A DNA stretch of 5,300 nt. Origin: Candidatus Zixiibacteriota bacterium (GTDB lineage: Bacteria; Zixibacteria; MSB-5A5; GN15; PGXB01). Both the position numbers and the translations under genes were made by a program. The stretch covers positions 1 through 5,300 of the forward strand of contig JAAERC010000456.1 of assembly GCA_024230695.1 (NCBI GenBank), given 5' to 3'. Each line of letters opens with the position of its first letter. Positions within the stretch are counted from its first letter, which is position 1. The notes below the pieces were generated by a model. The model ran no database searches, had not been told where the DNA came from, and saw only the letters and a list, made by a program, of their open reading frames with translations. Shown here in pieces: positions 1-5,300 of this stretch.

Positions 1-1
1 A

Positions 2-565
2 AATATATCTAACGATAAAACACCATTTTTACATGAAAAAATAAATAATCGCGATATTTGGAAGGTAACCTATAAAGATATTGAACTATCTCCACATAGG
101 GGTTATCCTGATTCAGATGATTATCTTAGAACATTTGATGTTTACATTGACCCGACTGATGGGACCCTTTTGAAAATCGGATCACCATATGCGGGAACAA
201 ACATTGACTTTGACCCAGAACCATCAAGCGAATGGGCCGAGAAATGGATGAAAGGATCACGGGAGGAGTTTTTGGGATTTGTTTCTCCTGACAGCAACTA
301 TGTTAGTTTCTATGATATATTGAATGCGATGGGTCCGAGCGTTTTCAAACAGCTTAAAGCTCTTTTGGTTAAAGTTCCGGGAAGCCGGGGCGCTAATCCT
401 CAAGCAGTCTGGTTTGTTACCTATAGAGGAACTGCTCCAATTATTCCAATGTCCCGATTTGGCGAACCCTATAACTATACGTCTTTTATTTATAATGCCA
501 AGACGGGAAACACGATAGCTCGGACTGTCCAACCTATAGTTGAATTTGATACATTAAATAATTGA
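2..565 (+). CDS. 3'-partial gene, PepSY-like domain protein
   Basis: The reading frame is open from base 2, so the gene begins left of the window; 187 codons are visible. A TTG at 170 could be mistaken for a start, but it lies inside a domain and the frame continues upstream without a stop. Fragment residues about 20-57 contain WKVTY, then a gap, then VYIDPTDGTLL, which is the beta-hairpin pattern of PepSY-type domains (W-x-V-x-Y, then hydrophobic-D-x-x-x-G). A second copy of the pattern follows at about 138-181: WFVTYRGTAPI, then FIYNAKTGNTI. PepSY-like domains are usually exported and are linked to protease inhibition or surface roles; the function here is unknown. The N-terminus is missing, so a signal peptide cannot be judged. 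Three in-frame stops (TGA TAA TAA, 563-571) end the gene. The reading frame is certain; the domain label is moderate. Confidence 0.75.
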   Translation, partial: NISNDKTPFLHEKINNRDIWKVTYKDIELSPHRGYPDSDDYLRTFDVYIDPTDGTLLKIGSPYAGTNIDFDPEPSSEWAEKWMKGSREEFLGFVSPDSNYVSFYDILNAMGPSVFKQLKALLVKVPGSRGANPQAVWFVTYRGTAPIIPMSRFGEPYNYTSFIYNAKTGNTIARTVQPIVEFDTLNN

Positions 566-588
566 TAATAATATAAATGGCTGAGAAA

Positions 589-594
589 TATAAT
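589..594 (+). promoter_or_regulatory. possible -10 box (TATAAT) before the small gene
   Basis: An exact TATAAT lies in the 51-nt gap between the two plus-strand genes, about 22 nt before the ATG at 617. A TTGATA at 562-567 resembles a -35 box, but the 21-nt spacer is longer than the usual 16-18. The gap is very AT-rich, so a chance match is quite possible. Confidence 0.25.
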
Positions 595-616
595 ATTTTT
601 GATTTATGGGTTGAAA

Positions 617-865
617 ATGGATGAGGAAAACAAAAATTCTGAGACACAACATAATATCACAGATGAATCTTCTGGACAAGAAAATCAGACAAATACCAGT
701 ATTGTCGATATCATAGATGTTATTGCCGATCGAATAATTCCATTACTGAAATTGTTCGAAGCATTTTTTGAGCAGTCCATAAAAAGTCGAAGAGTTAAAG
801 CTACCTTTGATTTAAGAATGGCGTGGACCACTAAACCGACAATTGAATACGATAAATTAAAATAG
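617..865 (+). CDS. small hypothetical protein, acidic N-terminus and amphipathic helix
   Basis: This encodes about 82 residues that I do not recognise. Residues 1-28 are polar and rich in E, N, Q, S and T, with no hydrophobic stretch, so they look disordered. Residues 29-56 (starting SIVDIIDVIADRIIP) form a probable amphipathic or hydrophobic helix, followed by a basic KSRR patch and a tail with WTTKPTIEYDKL. There is no signal peptide. I chose the ATG at 617; the frame also opens with a TTG at 599, which would add six residues, and neither start has a clear Shine-Dalgarno. The gene follows the PepSY-like gene by 51 nt on the same strand and converges with the minus-strand operon, whose last stop is 22 nt away. 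It could be a small regulator or peripheral membrane protein, but nothing in the sequence decides this. Low-complexity composition makes expression less certain. Confidence 0.55.
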   Translation: MDEENKNSETQHNITDESSGQENQTNTSIVDIIDVIADRIIPLLKLFEAFFEQSIKSRRVKATFDLRMAWTTKPTIEYDKLK

Positions 866-879
866 TCAGGCTATTTTTT
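859..879. terminator. weak, possibly bidirectional terminator between convergent genes
   Basis: AAAATAG (859-865) pairs with CTATTTT (871-877) around a 5-nt loop TCAGG, and the T-run 874-879 follows on the plus strand. It sits exactly between convergent genes and overlaps the stop codon of the small plus-strand gene. Read on the minus strand the hairpin is followed by a less regular AT-rich tract. The stem is AT-rich and short, so it would be a weak terminator. Confidence 0.4.
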
Positions 880-887
880 AGATAAAA

Positions 888-1358
888 CTAATTTTCTTTC
901 GAATCCTTTTTCTTATCCTCAAAAAGAGGTTGTTTGAATTCATCAGGATATTCGATTTTTGGTTTGGCAATACCCAAATATCTTTGATGCCATTTCCATT
1001 TTTTCTTTTCGGCTTTCATAAATTTTTTCAAAGCCTTTTCGCGGTCATACATATCGGCATCATATTTTTCGATTTTTTGTAACAGATTTTCCATATTCTC
1101 ACGACGTTCCAGTGCCTTCTGGAAGATCTCATAATCTCTGAAACTAAAAATAGTCTGAACAATCGGCTCAAAAAACACCATCGCCTGAGCCGAGATATAG
1201 TTTAAAGGTTTGACCGATTCGATAAAAAGAATCGCCGGGACAGCCATCCGCCACTGCACTACTTTTTTTGCAACTTTTTCCAGAACAGCATCTTCTTCAG
1301 CCGGTATCGGCTCGCGACCGTCATTGCTGGGTCCAATTTCACCTTTAAAAAATCCCAT
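888..1358 (-). CDS. conserved-looking hypothetical protein with hydrophobic core and charged helical C-terminus
   Basis: A 156-aa protein without a functional name that I know. Residues 1-25 are polar. Residues 29-71 form a distinctive segment, with VVQWRMAVPAILFIESVKPL followed by a stretch ending FFEPIVQTIF; it is hydrophobic but broken by E, K and P, so it looks like membrane-associated helices rather than a clean transmembrane span. I have an impression of similar segments in hypothetical proteins of other bacteria, but cannot verify it. Residues about 74-125 are strongly charged and helical (RRENMENLLQKIEKYD, then KKFMKAEKKKWKW), possibly a coiled coil. The tail is lysine-rich. The ATG is preceded by a good Shine-Dalgarno, AGAGGG (1362-1367). 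It is the last gene of the operon, 14 nt after the membrane-protein gene, which suggests the two act together at the membrane (inference). Real gene: high confidence. Function: unknown. Confidence 0.85.
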   Translation of the reverse strand: MGFFKGEIGPSNDGREPIPAEEDAVLEKVAKKVVQWRMAVPAILFIESVKPLNYISAQAMVFFEPIVQTIFSFRDYEIFQKALERRENMENLLQKIEKYDADMYDREKALKKFMKAEKKKWKWHQRYLGIAKPKIEYPDEFKQPLFEDKKKDSKEN

Positions 1359-1372
1359 TATCCCTCTTTTAC

Positions 1373-1882
1373 TTAATCAGCCTTGTCACGTTTTATTTTG
1401 TCTTTCACAATTGCCATAACTTCATCTTTGTTATACCAGAATTTGATATAAATTCCCCGGAAATTCTCTAACCGAGATGGACGCCCAAATGGTGACAACA
1501 AGACACCATTTTTATCCGCATAGTATGAACGATACTGCGACCATTTTTTCTCAAGGGTCTGCATTGTGGTTTTGATAATGATCTTATTCTCGGTGAACTG
1601 ATAATGTGATGGAAAATAAAACCCGGCCAGCGAACCGGTCAAAATCAAAAACCCAAGAATTGTAAACCAAACAGAAAAGGTAGCATAGTACACCACAACT
1701 ACCAAAACCGCGATTAAGAGCGATACCGCAATCGTGATTTTCATATTCCTTTTGGCCGGATGACAGACCCAGTCAAGAGTGACCTCTTCACTTTCAGGTT
1801 CGCCTGCCTCACTCTTTTCGGGCGGAGTTGTTTGTTCCGGCAGATCAAATGAAATCTGTTTGTTGTCTTTTTCTTCAGACAT
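1373..1882 (-). CDS. two-helix membrane protein, PH-like cytosolic domain possible
   Basis: A 169-aa protein. Residues 1-36 are acidic and proline-rich, probably disordered. DWVCHPAKRNM (38-47) precedes two transmembrane helices at about 48-67 and 70-90, separated by a very short turn, so both termini should lie on the same side, most likely the cytoplasm. The C-terminal 92-165 region alternates beta-like stretches (HYQFTENKIIIKT, KKWSQYRSYYADKNGVLLSP, FRGIYIKFW). This layout of a two-helix hairpin followed by a small beta domain resembles the bacterial PH-domain membrane proteins (YdbS/YdbT/YcxB-like); that assignment is by architecture only. The ATG at 1882 lies 8 nt after the stop of the 74-aa gene; its likely Shine-Dalgarno (GAAGTAAG type, weak) overlaps that gene's end. 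It is fifth in the operon. Function unknown. Confidence 0.85.
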   Translation of the reverse strand: MSEEKDNKQISFDLPEQTTPPEKSEAGEPESEEVTLDWVCHPAKRNMKITIAVSLLIAVLVVVVYYATFSVWFTILGFLILTGSLAGFYFPSHYQFTENKIIIKTTMQTLEKKWSQYRSYYADKNGVLLSPFGRPSRLENFRGIYIKFWYNKDEVMAIVKDKIKRDKAD

Positions 1883-1890
1883 ACTAAAAC

Positions 1891-2115
1891 TTACTTCTCT
1901 TCTTTCTTTTCACCATCAGGAGTCCGGTACCGTTCAGTTTTGACAGTCTCCATCATATCTAATAGATCTTTTCCCTCTATGATCTTCTTTTCTATCAAAA
2001 GTCTGACAAGTGCTTCCTGCGAAAGATTGTTCGACAGAGACAATTCCTCAAAAGAGATGTCTCTGACTTTGCCGTCAATCATCATTTTCAGCGCGACTTT
2101 GTTATCATCGGTCAT
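1891..2115 (-). CDS. small hypothetical protein coupled to larE
   Basis: A 74-aa cytosolic protein, not recognised. Residues 6-25 look like a small beta-hairpin (KVALKMMIDGKVRDISFEEL). Residues 30-57 form a helical unit with EALVRLLIEKKIIEGKDLL, a pattern like the short 'hydrophobic-L-hydrophobic-E-K-G-hydrophobic-hydrophobic-x-x-E-x-hydrophobic' helical hairpins found in many small proteins and at the ends of larger ones. The last 15 residues are charged (TPDGEKKEEK). Its ATG overlaps the larE stop in a TAATG arrangement, and a strong AGGAG sits 7 nt upstream inside the larE coding region, so it is almost certainly translated and coupled to larE. Coupling suggests a matching expression level, but there is no direct sign that it takes part in cofactor synthesis. 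It could be an adaptor or regulatory protein. Confidence 0.8.
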   Translation of the reverse strand: MTDDNKVALKMMIDGKVRDISFEELSLSNNLSQEALVRLLIEKKIIEGKDLLDMMETVKTERYRTPDGEKKEEK

Positions 2116-2951
2116 TATTTTTCTCCTATTTTTAACAAACGATTTAAACTCCCGGTGCTGTACCCTTCCAGATCAACCGCCACAAATTTAAACCCGCTAC
2201 TTTTAATTCCCAATATTATTTTTTCTCTGATCTCTGGTTCCATAGCACGACTTATATCTTCCGGCTTAAATTCCAGGCGCGCCACTTCGTTATGATACCT
2301 CACCCGAAATCCCTTGAAACCAAGCTGATGAAGCACCACTTCCGCCTGATCGACTTGTTTAAGTCTTTCAAATGTGATCTTTGTTCCATATGGAAACCGC
2401 GATGACAAACAGGCCGCCGCAGGTTTTTCGGCGAATGACAAATTATATTTTCGAGCCAGAACACGAAGTTCCTCTTTACTAAGTCCCGCTTCCAAAAGGG
2501 GAGAGGCAACATTTAATTCTTCAGCCGCCTGACGTCCCGGTCGGTAATCGCCAACATCCGACGCGTTAGAACCATCAAAGATCACTTCCACTTTATATTT
2601 ATTCGCAATTGTTTGTAGTTTTGTAAACAGTTCGCTTTTGCAAAAATAGCATCGATTAGACGGATTCTTTTGATAATCAGGATTATCCATCTCATCGGTT
2701 GTAATAAAAATATGCCGGTCCGATTTCAAACCAACTTCAATCGCGAATTTTTTGGATTCCTCGCCTTCACCCGATGCAAATGATGCTGATTCCGAGGTCG
2801 ATGCATAAACATTATCGGCTCCAAGAGCCTTGATCGACGCCCATAATACCATCGTTGAATCCAAACCACCCGAAAAAGCAACCAGTACAGTTTTATACTG
2901 TCTGATAAACTCAAGAAGTTTTGCTTCTTTATTTTCGATTGATTCTGTCAC
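2115..2951 (-). CDS. larE: ATP-dependent sulfur transferase LarE (nickel-pincer cofactor synthesis), three-cysteine type
   Basis: A 278-aa full-length LarE of the PP-loop ATP pyrophosphatase family. LarE adenylates the carboxylates of pyridinium-3,5-biscarboxylic acid mononucleotide and inserts sulfur, giving the dithio form into which LarC puts nickel for lactate racemase and related enzymes; it acts in the cytoplasm. Visible motifs: PP-loop SGGLDS (27-32), DGSNASD (126-132), DYRPGR (135-140), ACLSSRFPYG (180-189) with the family's active cysteine C181, and RVRYHNEVARLE (216-227). It also has C101 and C104 in NRCYFCKSELF, where the Lactobacillus protein lacks cysteines. Three cysteines mark the LarE type that holds a [4Fe-4S] cluster and need not sacrifice its own sulfur (family knowledge; not proved here). 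The start is GTG, 2 nt after the stop of the binding-protein gene; no strong Shine-Dalgarno is seen, so translational coupling is likely. No larA, larB or larC is present in the window. Confidence 0.95.
   Translation of the reverse strand: MTESIENKEAKLLEFIRQYKTVLVAFSGGLDSTMVLWASIKALGADNVYASTSESASFASGEGEESKKFAIEVGLKSDRHIFITTDEMDNPDYQKNPSNRCYFCKSELFTKLQTIANKYKVEVIFDGSNASDVGDYRPGRQAAEELNVASPLLEAGLSKEELRVLARKYNLSFAEKPAAACLSSRFPYGTKITFERLKQVDQAEVVLHQLGFKGFRVRYHNEVARLEFKPEDISRAMEPEIREKIILGIKSSGFKFVAVDLEGYSTGSLNRLLKIGEK
2123..2127 (-). promoter_or_regulatory. strong ribosome binding site inside the end of larE
   Basis: AGGAG lies 7 nt before the ATG at 2115 and is embedded in the codons for the last residues of LarE (I-G-E-K). 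It fixes the start of the 74-aa gene and supports translation independent of, or coupled to, larE termination. Confidence 0.75.
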
Positions 2952-2953
2952 TA

Positions 2954-4720
2954 TTAGTAGGCGATCTTTATTGGTAGATTGTTTTCTATTTTAAAAACAG
3001 GTAGTTCAATATTTTCATTTTTCTGACCAAAGGTGACTTTTCCCGAAGCACCCGTAAAATCTTTGACTGTCGAAAGATACTGTTTTATATCCGCCCGGGA
3101 GTACTGTCCATTGGTAAGTGCCTTACTAATAAGCGACATCGCGTCATAACCAACCGTTTCCAAATGCCCCGGTTGATGACCATATTTTATATCAAAATCA
3201 GACATAAACAACTGTGCTTCTTCGCTGGTATTACTTTCGACACGTCCAGAGCTGAAATAGCATTCTTTGGTAATATGGTCACCGAGTTTATAAACCAGGT
3301 CAGCGCCCCAGCCATCACCGCCAAGATAAGTGGTATTCAAATTATAAAAATCAATTTGAGGCAAAATCGATCTAAGTTGATTGGCCTCAGCTGGAATATA
3401 AATACAATCTAGCCAGACAGGAACTTCTTCGGCCTCGATAGTATCACCGTCATTATTTATAAAAATAATAGAGTCTAACAACTGCCCGATTACCTGAGAT
3501 TTTATATCTTTAACATATGGTCCAAAATCGGTTTCTCTTGTCCTGAAATATTCGGTACATAAAATTGTTCCACCCAGTTCCTTAAATCGGGTCTCAAAAG
3601 CGCGAGCCATTCTCAGGTTTTCAGGAGTCGTAGGTGTAAATATTGCCGCCGTATCAGCACCGATTTGACTCACCGCAAAGTCGGCCATCTTACGACCCTG
3701 CCAGGCCAGATTTGGCAGTAATTGAAAACAACTCGATGATAATTCGGTCAGGCCGGACTGACTTGCCGCCGGAATAATCAATGGCAGGTCACCACAGGCC
3801 AGAATGGCCGAGGATACCGATGCTTCATCGCTGGTCAGAGGACCTATAGCCGCCGCGACTCCACTGGCAGATAATCGACGAAGAATACGAGCCGCTTCGA
3901 TTTCATCACCACGCGTGTCATAAATCACCGGGGTTATCTTACGTCCTGTTTCGATACGATATTTATCAAGTTGCAGATTTATTCCATCAAGCATCGCCTC
4001 GCCAAACCGTTGCATTTCCCCTGAGAGAGGGACCAAAATCCCGATCTCGACCTGCTGTTTTAAAAGCAAATCAGCCTGGCTTATCAGTCGTTCTGCCTCC
4101 GCTGATGAACAGTCAGAGAGAATCGATCTGATAGATTGAAAACTGTTTCCTTTCATCAGAAATTGACATAATGGAACCAGTAGATCACATCGCTTTTTTG
4201 ATGGAATTGATGATACAGCCATATTCTCGATAACAGCTGAAGGTACTTTCTCGGCAAGTCCCTGTAACGACTGCATTGTTATCTTATCGAGTTTACTATC
4301 TCTTGATGTTTTATACGCATTAGTATAGTCAACAACAGCCAGATCAGCTTTTCCCAGAAAACAATTAATATTTCCCGAGAAAAAATAGGCATATGGAACA
4401 AATGAAGAATGTGGATATCGGTTGATGACATGACCAAAATCTTTCAAGCTCTCTTCAAGATACCCGGCGTAATAACCGGCTTTGGCAGAAAAATACTGAT
4501 AGGCCGGGCCCATCTGAATATTTCCGCCAAAATCAGATAGTTGTGAGAATATCTGTTGAGCTTCAGAATACTGCTTATTTTCCAATAAACGATGTGCCCG
4601 ATCATAGAGAGCATCATCGTCGGCAAAAACAGTTATCGGCCATATCAAAACCGAAAACAGAAAAAACAGCATTATAGATTTAAGACAATCCTTTGTTCCA
4701 AATCTACGATTTTTATTCAT
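2954..4720 (-). CDS. exported TPR plus periplasmic binding protein (Leu/Ile/Val-binding type, LivK/LpoA-like)
   Basis: A 588-aa protein with three parts. Residues 1-33 are a signal peptide: basic N-terminus, hydrophobic core SIMLFFLFSVLIWPITVFA, probable cleavage VFA|DDD. There is no lipobox cysteine, so it should be soluble in the periplasm. Residues about 36-220 are helical repeats of TPR type (ALYDRAHRLLENKQYSEAQQ, then VINRYPHSSFVPYAYFFSGN, a YbgF-like pattern). Residues 224-588 are a type I periplasmic binding domain (Peripla_BP_6): VEIGILVPLSGEMQRFGEAM, YDTRGD (267-272), AAIGPLTSDEA (290-300), PLIIPAAS (313-320), and DFTGASGKVTF (554-564) near the end. Family members bind amino acids or other small ligands; the TPR-plus-binding-domain layout also occurs in LpoA-type penicillin-binding protein activators. 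No ABC permease or ATPase gene is nearby, so a structural or sensory role is as likely as transport. ATG start, 15 nt after the nuclease gene; Shine-Dalgarno weak. Confidence 0.9.
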   Translation of the reverse strand: MNKNRRFGTKDCLKSIMLFFLFSVLIWPITVFADDDALYDRAHRLLENKQYSEAQQIFSQLSDFGGNIQMGPAYQYFSAKAGYYAGYLEESLKDFGHVINRYPHSSFVPYAYFFSGNINCFLGKADLAVVDYTNAYKTSRDSKLDKITMQSLQGLAEKVPSAVIENMAVSSIPSKKRCDLLVPLCQFLMKGNSFQSIRSILSDCSSAEAERLISQADLLLKQQVEIGILVPLSGEMQRFGEAMLDGINLQLDKYRIETGRKITPVIYDTRGDEIEAARILRRLSASGVAAAIGPLTSDEASVSSAILACGDLPLIIPAASQSGLTELSSSCFQLLPNLAWQGRKMADFAVSQIGADTAAIFTPTTPENLRMARAFETRFKELGGTILCTEYFRTRETDFGPYVKDIKSQVIGQLLDSIIFINNDGDTIEAEEVPVWLDCIYIPAEANQLRSILPQIDFYNLNTTYLGGDGWGADLVYKLGDHITKECYFSSGRVESNTSEEAQLFMSDFDIKYGHQPGHLETVGYDAMSLISKALTNGQYSRADIKQYLSTVKDFTGASGKVTFGQKNENIELPVFKIENNLPIKIAY

Positions 4721-4735
4721 ATTGTACTACCGTTG

Positions 4736-5263
4736 TTACAGTGAATATTTTCCAAAATCTTCAGGATTTATTCGTTTCAATCTATCTTTAAGTGATTCGG
4801 GGTCATTGCTGACCGGCGGTGTCTGGTTTTTGTTTGAATCAGAAGTGTTTTCACTTGTTTCTTTTGATCTCTCTTCAAGTTGGAACAGTGATTCATTAAC
4901 AAAAATGGGCGACTTTGCTTTTAATGCTAGTGCAATAGCATCAGATGGCCGCGAGTCAACTGAAAGACTGGCCCCATTCGCTTTCAATAAAACCCGGGCA
5001 TAAAAGGTCTGTTCCTTTAAATCGGTGATCTCGATCCTCTCGACCTCCGCCTTTAATGCAGTAATGACCATACGAAGCAGATCATGCGTCATTGGGCGTA
5101 CCGGTGGTATTGACGAAAGTTCCATCGCAATCGCCCATGCCTCGGTATGACCGATCCAAATAGGCAAAACCTTATTAAGTTTTAGGGGCGATAGTATAAC
5201 TACCGGTGAATTTGTTGTAACATCCAGAGCCAGACCATCGATCCTAACCTCCAGCATCGTCAC
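4736..5263 (-). CDS. bifunctional nuclease family protein (DUF151/BFN)
   Basis: A 175-aa protein of the BFN (DUF151) family. Some plant members have DNase and RNase activity; the bacterial role is poorly known, so the nuclease label comes from the family. Diagnostic stretches: VVILSPLKLNKVLPIWIG (21-38), the following EA (41-42), RPMTHDLL (56-63), and SVDSRPSDAIALALKAKSPI (101-120), the most conserved part of the family. Residues 130-158 are a polar S/T/N/E linker, followed by a charged tail LKDRLKRINPEDFGKYSL, an ending I recall from several BFN proteins. The GTG start at 5263 is supported by a strong Shine-Dalgarno 7 nt upstream; an ATG two codons later (5257) is the alternative, with a spacing of 13 nt. 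It is the first complete gene of the operon in the window; more genes may precede it. Confidence 0.93.
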   Translation of the reverse strand: MTMLEVRIDGLALDVTTNSPVVILSPLKLNKVLPIWIGHTEAWAIAMELSSIPPVRPMTHDLLRMVITALKAEVERIEITDLKEQTFYARVLLKANGASLSVDSRPSDAIALALKAKSPIFVNESLFQLEERSKETSENTSDSNKNQTPPVSNDPESLKDRLKRINPEDFGKYSL

Positions 5264-5270
5264 AAACTAT

Positions 5271-5278
5271 TCCTTCCT
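5271..5278 (-). promoter_or_regulatory. Shine-Dalgarno that selects the GTG start of the BFN gene
   Basis: AGGAAGGA lies 7 nt before GTG (5261-5263) and 13 nt before the in-frame ATG (5255-5257), so spacing favours the GTG. Confidence 0.7.
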
Positions 5279-5300
5279 GATTACCCACAATTTCAAATTG

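Larger units (their letters stand above)
888..5263 (-). other. probable six-gene operon
   Basis: Six genes lie head to tail on the minus strand with spacings of 15 nt, 2 nt, 1-nt overlap, 8 nt and 14 nt. No gap is large enough for an obvious internal promoter or terminator, and several ribosome binding sites lie inside the preceding gene. The only terminator candidate is the inverted repeat at 859-879, downstream of the last gene. The upstream promoter is not in the window; just 37 nt remain to the right edge. Confidence 0.8.

Noticed and set aside
257..532. Minus-strand open frame of 91 codons opposite the PepSY-like gene
   Set aside because: It is antisense to a better-supported frame, has no recognisable domain, and looks like a shadow.
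170..565. A separate 131-aa gene starting with TTG at 170
   Set aside because: The frame is open upstream to base 2 and the TTG falls inside the first PepSY-like hairpin, so this is only the tail of a longer gene.
562..594. Full sigma-70 promoter TTGATA/TATAAT
   Set aside because: The spacer is 21 nt in very AT-rich DNA; only the -10-like box was kept, at low confidence.
1940..2191. Plus-strand open frame of 83 codons
   Set aside because: It lies opposite the 74-aa gene and the larE 3' end, both well supported; its hydrophobic S/I/L-rich composition is typical of an antisense shadow.
4722..5003. Plus-strand open frame of 93 codons
   Set aside because: It lies opposite the BFN gene, whose family motifs are clear.
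5267..5300. Possible end of another operon gene entering from the right (minus strand, stop TAG at 5267-5269)
   Set aside because: One frame stays open for 10 codons and stops 3 nt before the BFN start, which would fit a continuing operon, but ten codons are too few to call a gene.
1..5300. CRISPR array, tRNA, insertion sequence or defence system
   Set aside because: No regularly spaced repeats, no tRNA-like cloverleaf, no transposase motif and no known defence domains were seen; BFN alone is a housekeeping-type family rather than evidence of defence.

Overview
The window carries ordinary-looking, moderately AT-rich bacterial chromosome (roughly 40% GC by eye). The six-gene operon on the minus strand fits a Gram-negative-type (diderm) anaerobe or facultative bacterium: it has an exported soluble binding protein with a signal peptide and no lipobox, a bifunctional nuclease family protein ending in the PEDFGKY tail, and a three-cysteine LarE. 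My loose guess is an uncultured FCB-group or deltaproteobacteria-like lineage such as Zixibacteria. This is an impression from protein style, not a proof. I see no tRNA, rRNA, CRISPR array, insertion sequence or long repeat.

Layout. The left edge (1-865, plus strand) holds the 3' part of a gene cut by the window, with two PepSY-like beta-hairpin segments, followed by a small gene of about 82 codons of unknown function. A short inverted repeat with a T-run (859-879) separates these from the convergent minus-strand genes.

From 5263 down to 888 six genes run leftward with gaps of 15 nt or less: a bifunctional nuclease (DUF151) protein; a 588-aa exported protein with N-terminal TPR-like repeats and a C-terminal branched-chain-amino-acid-type periplasmic binding domain; larE, an ATP-dependent sulfur transferase for the nickel-pincer cofactor; a 74-aa unknown protein whose start overlaps the larE stop; a 169-aa two-helix membrane protein; and a 156-aa charged protein with a helical C-terminal half. 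The spacing (gaps of 15, 2, a 1-nt overlap, 8 and 14 nt) makes co-transcription likely, but the products do not form an obvious single pathway. The promoter probably lies right of the window.

The most informative point is LarE. It has a CxxC pair plus the conserved cysteine, the signature of the iron-sulfur-cluster type of LarE rather than the self-sacrificing Lactobacillus type. No larA, larB or larC lies in the window. I found no convincing new defence or mobile system; coding density is high and no stretch over 300 bases lacks a gene.
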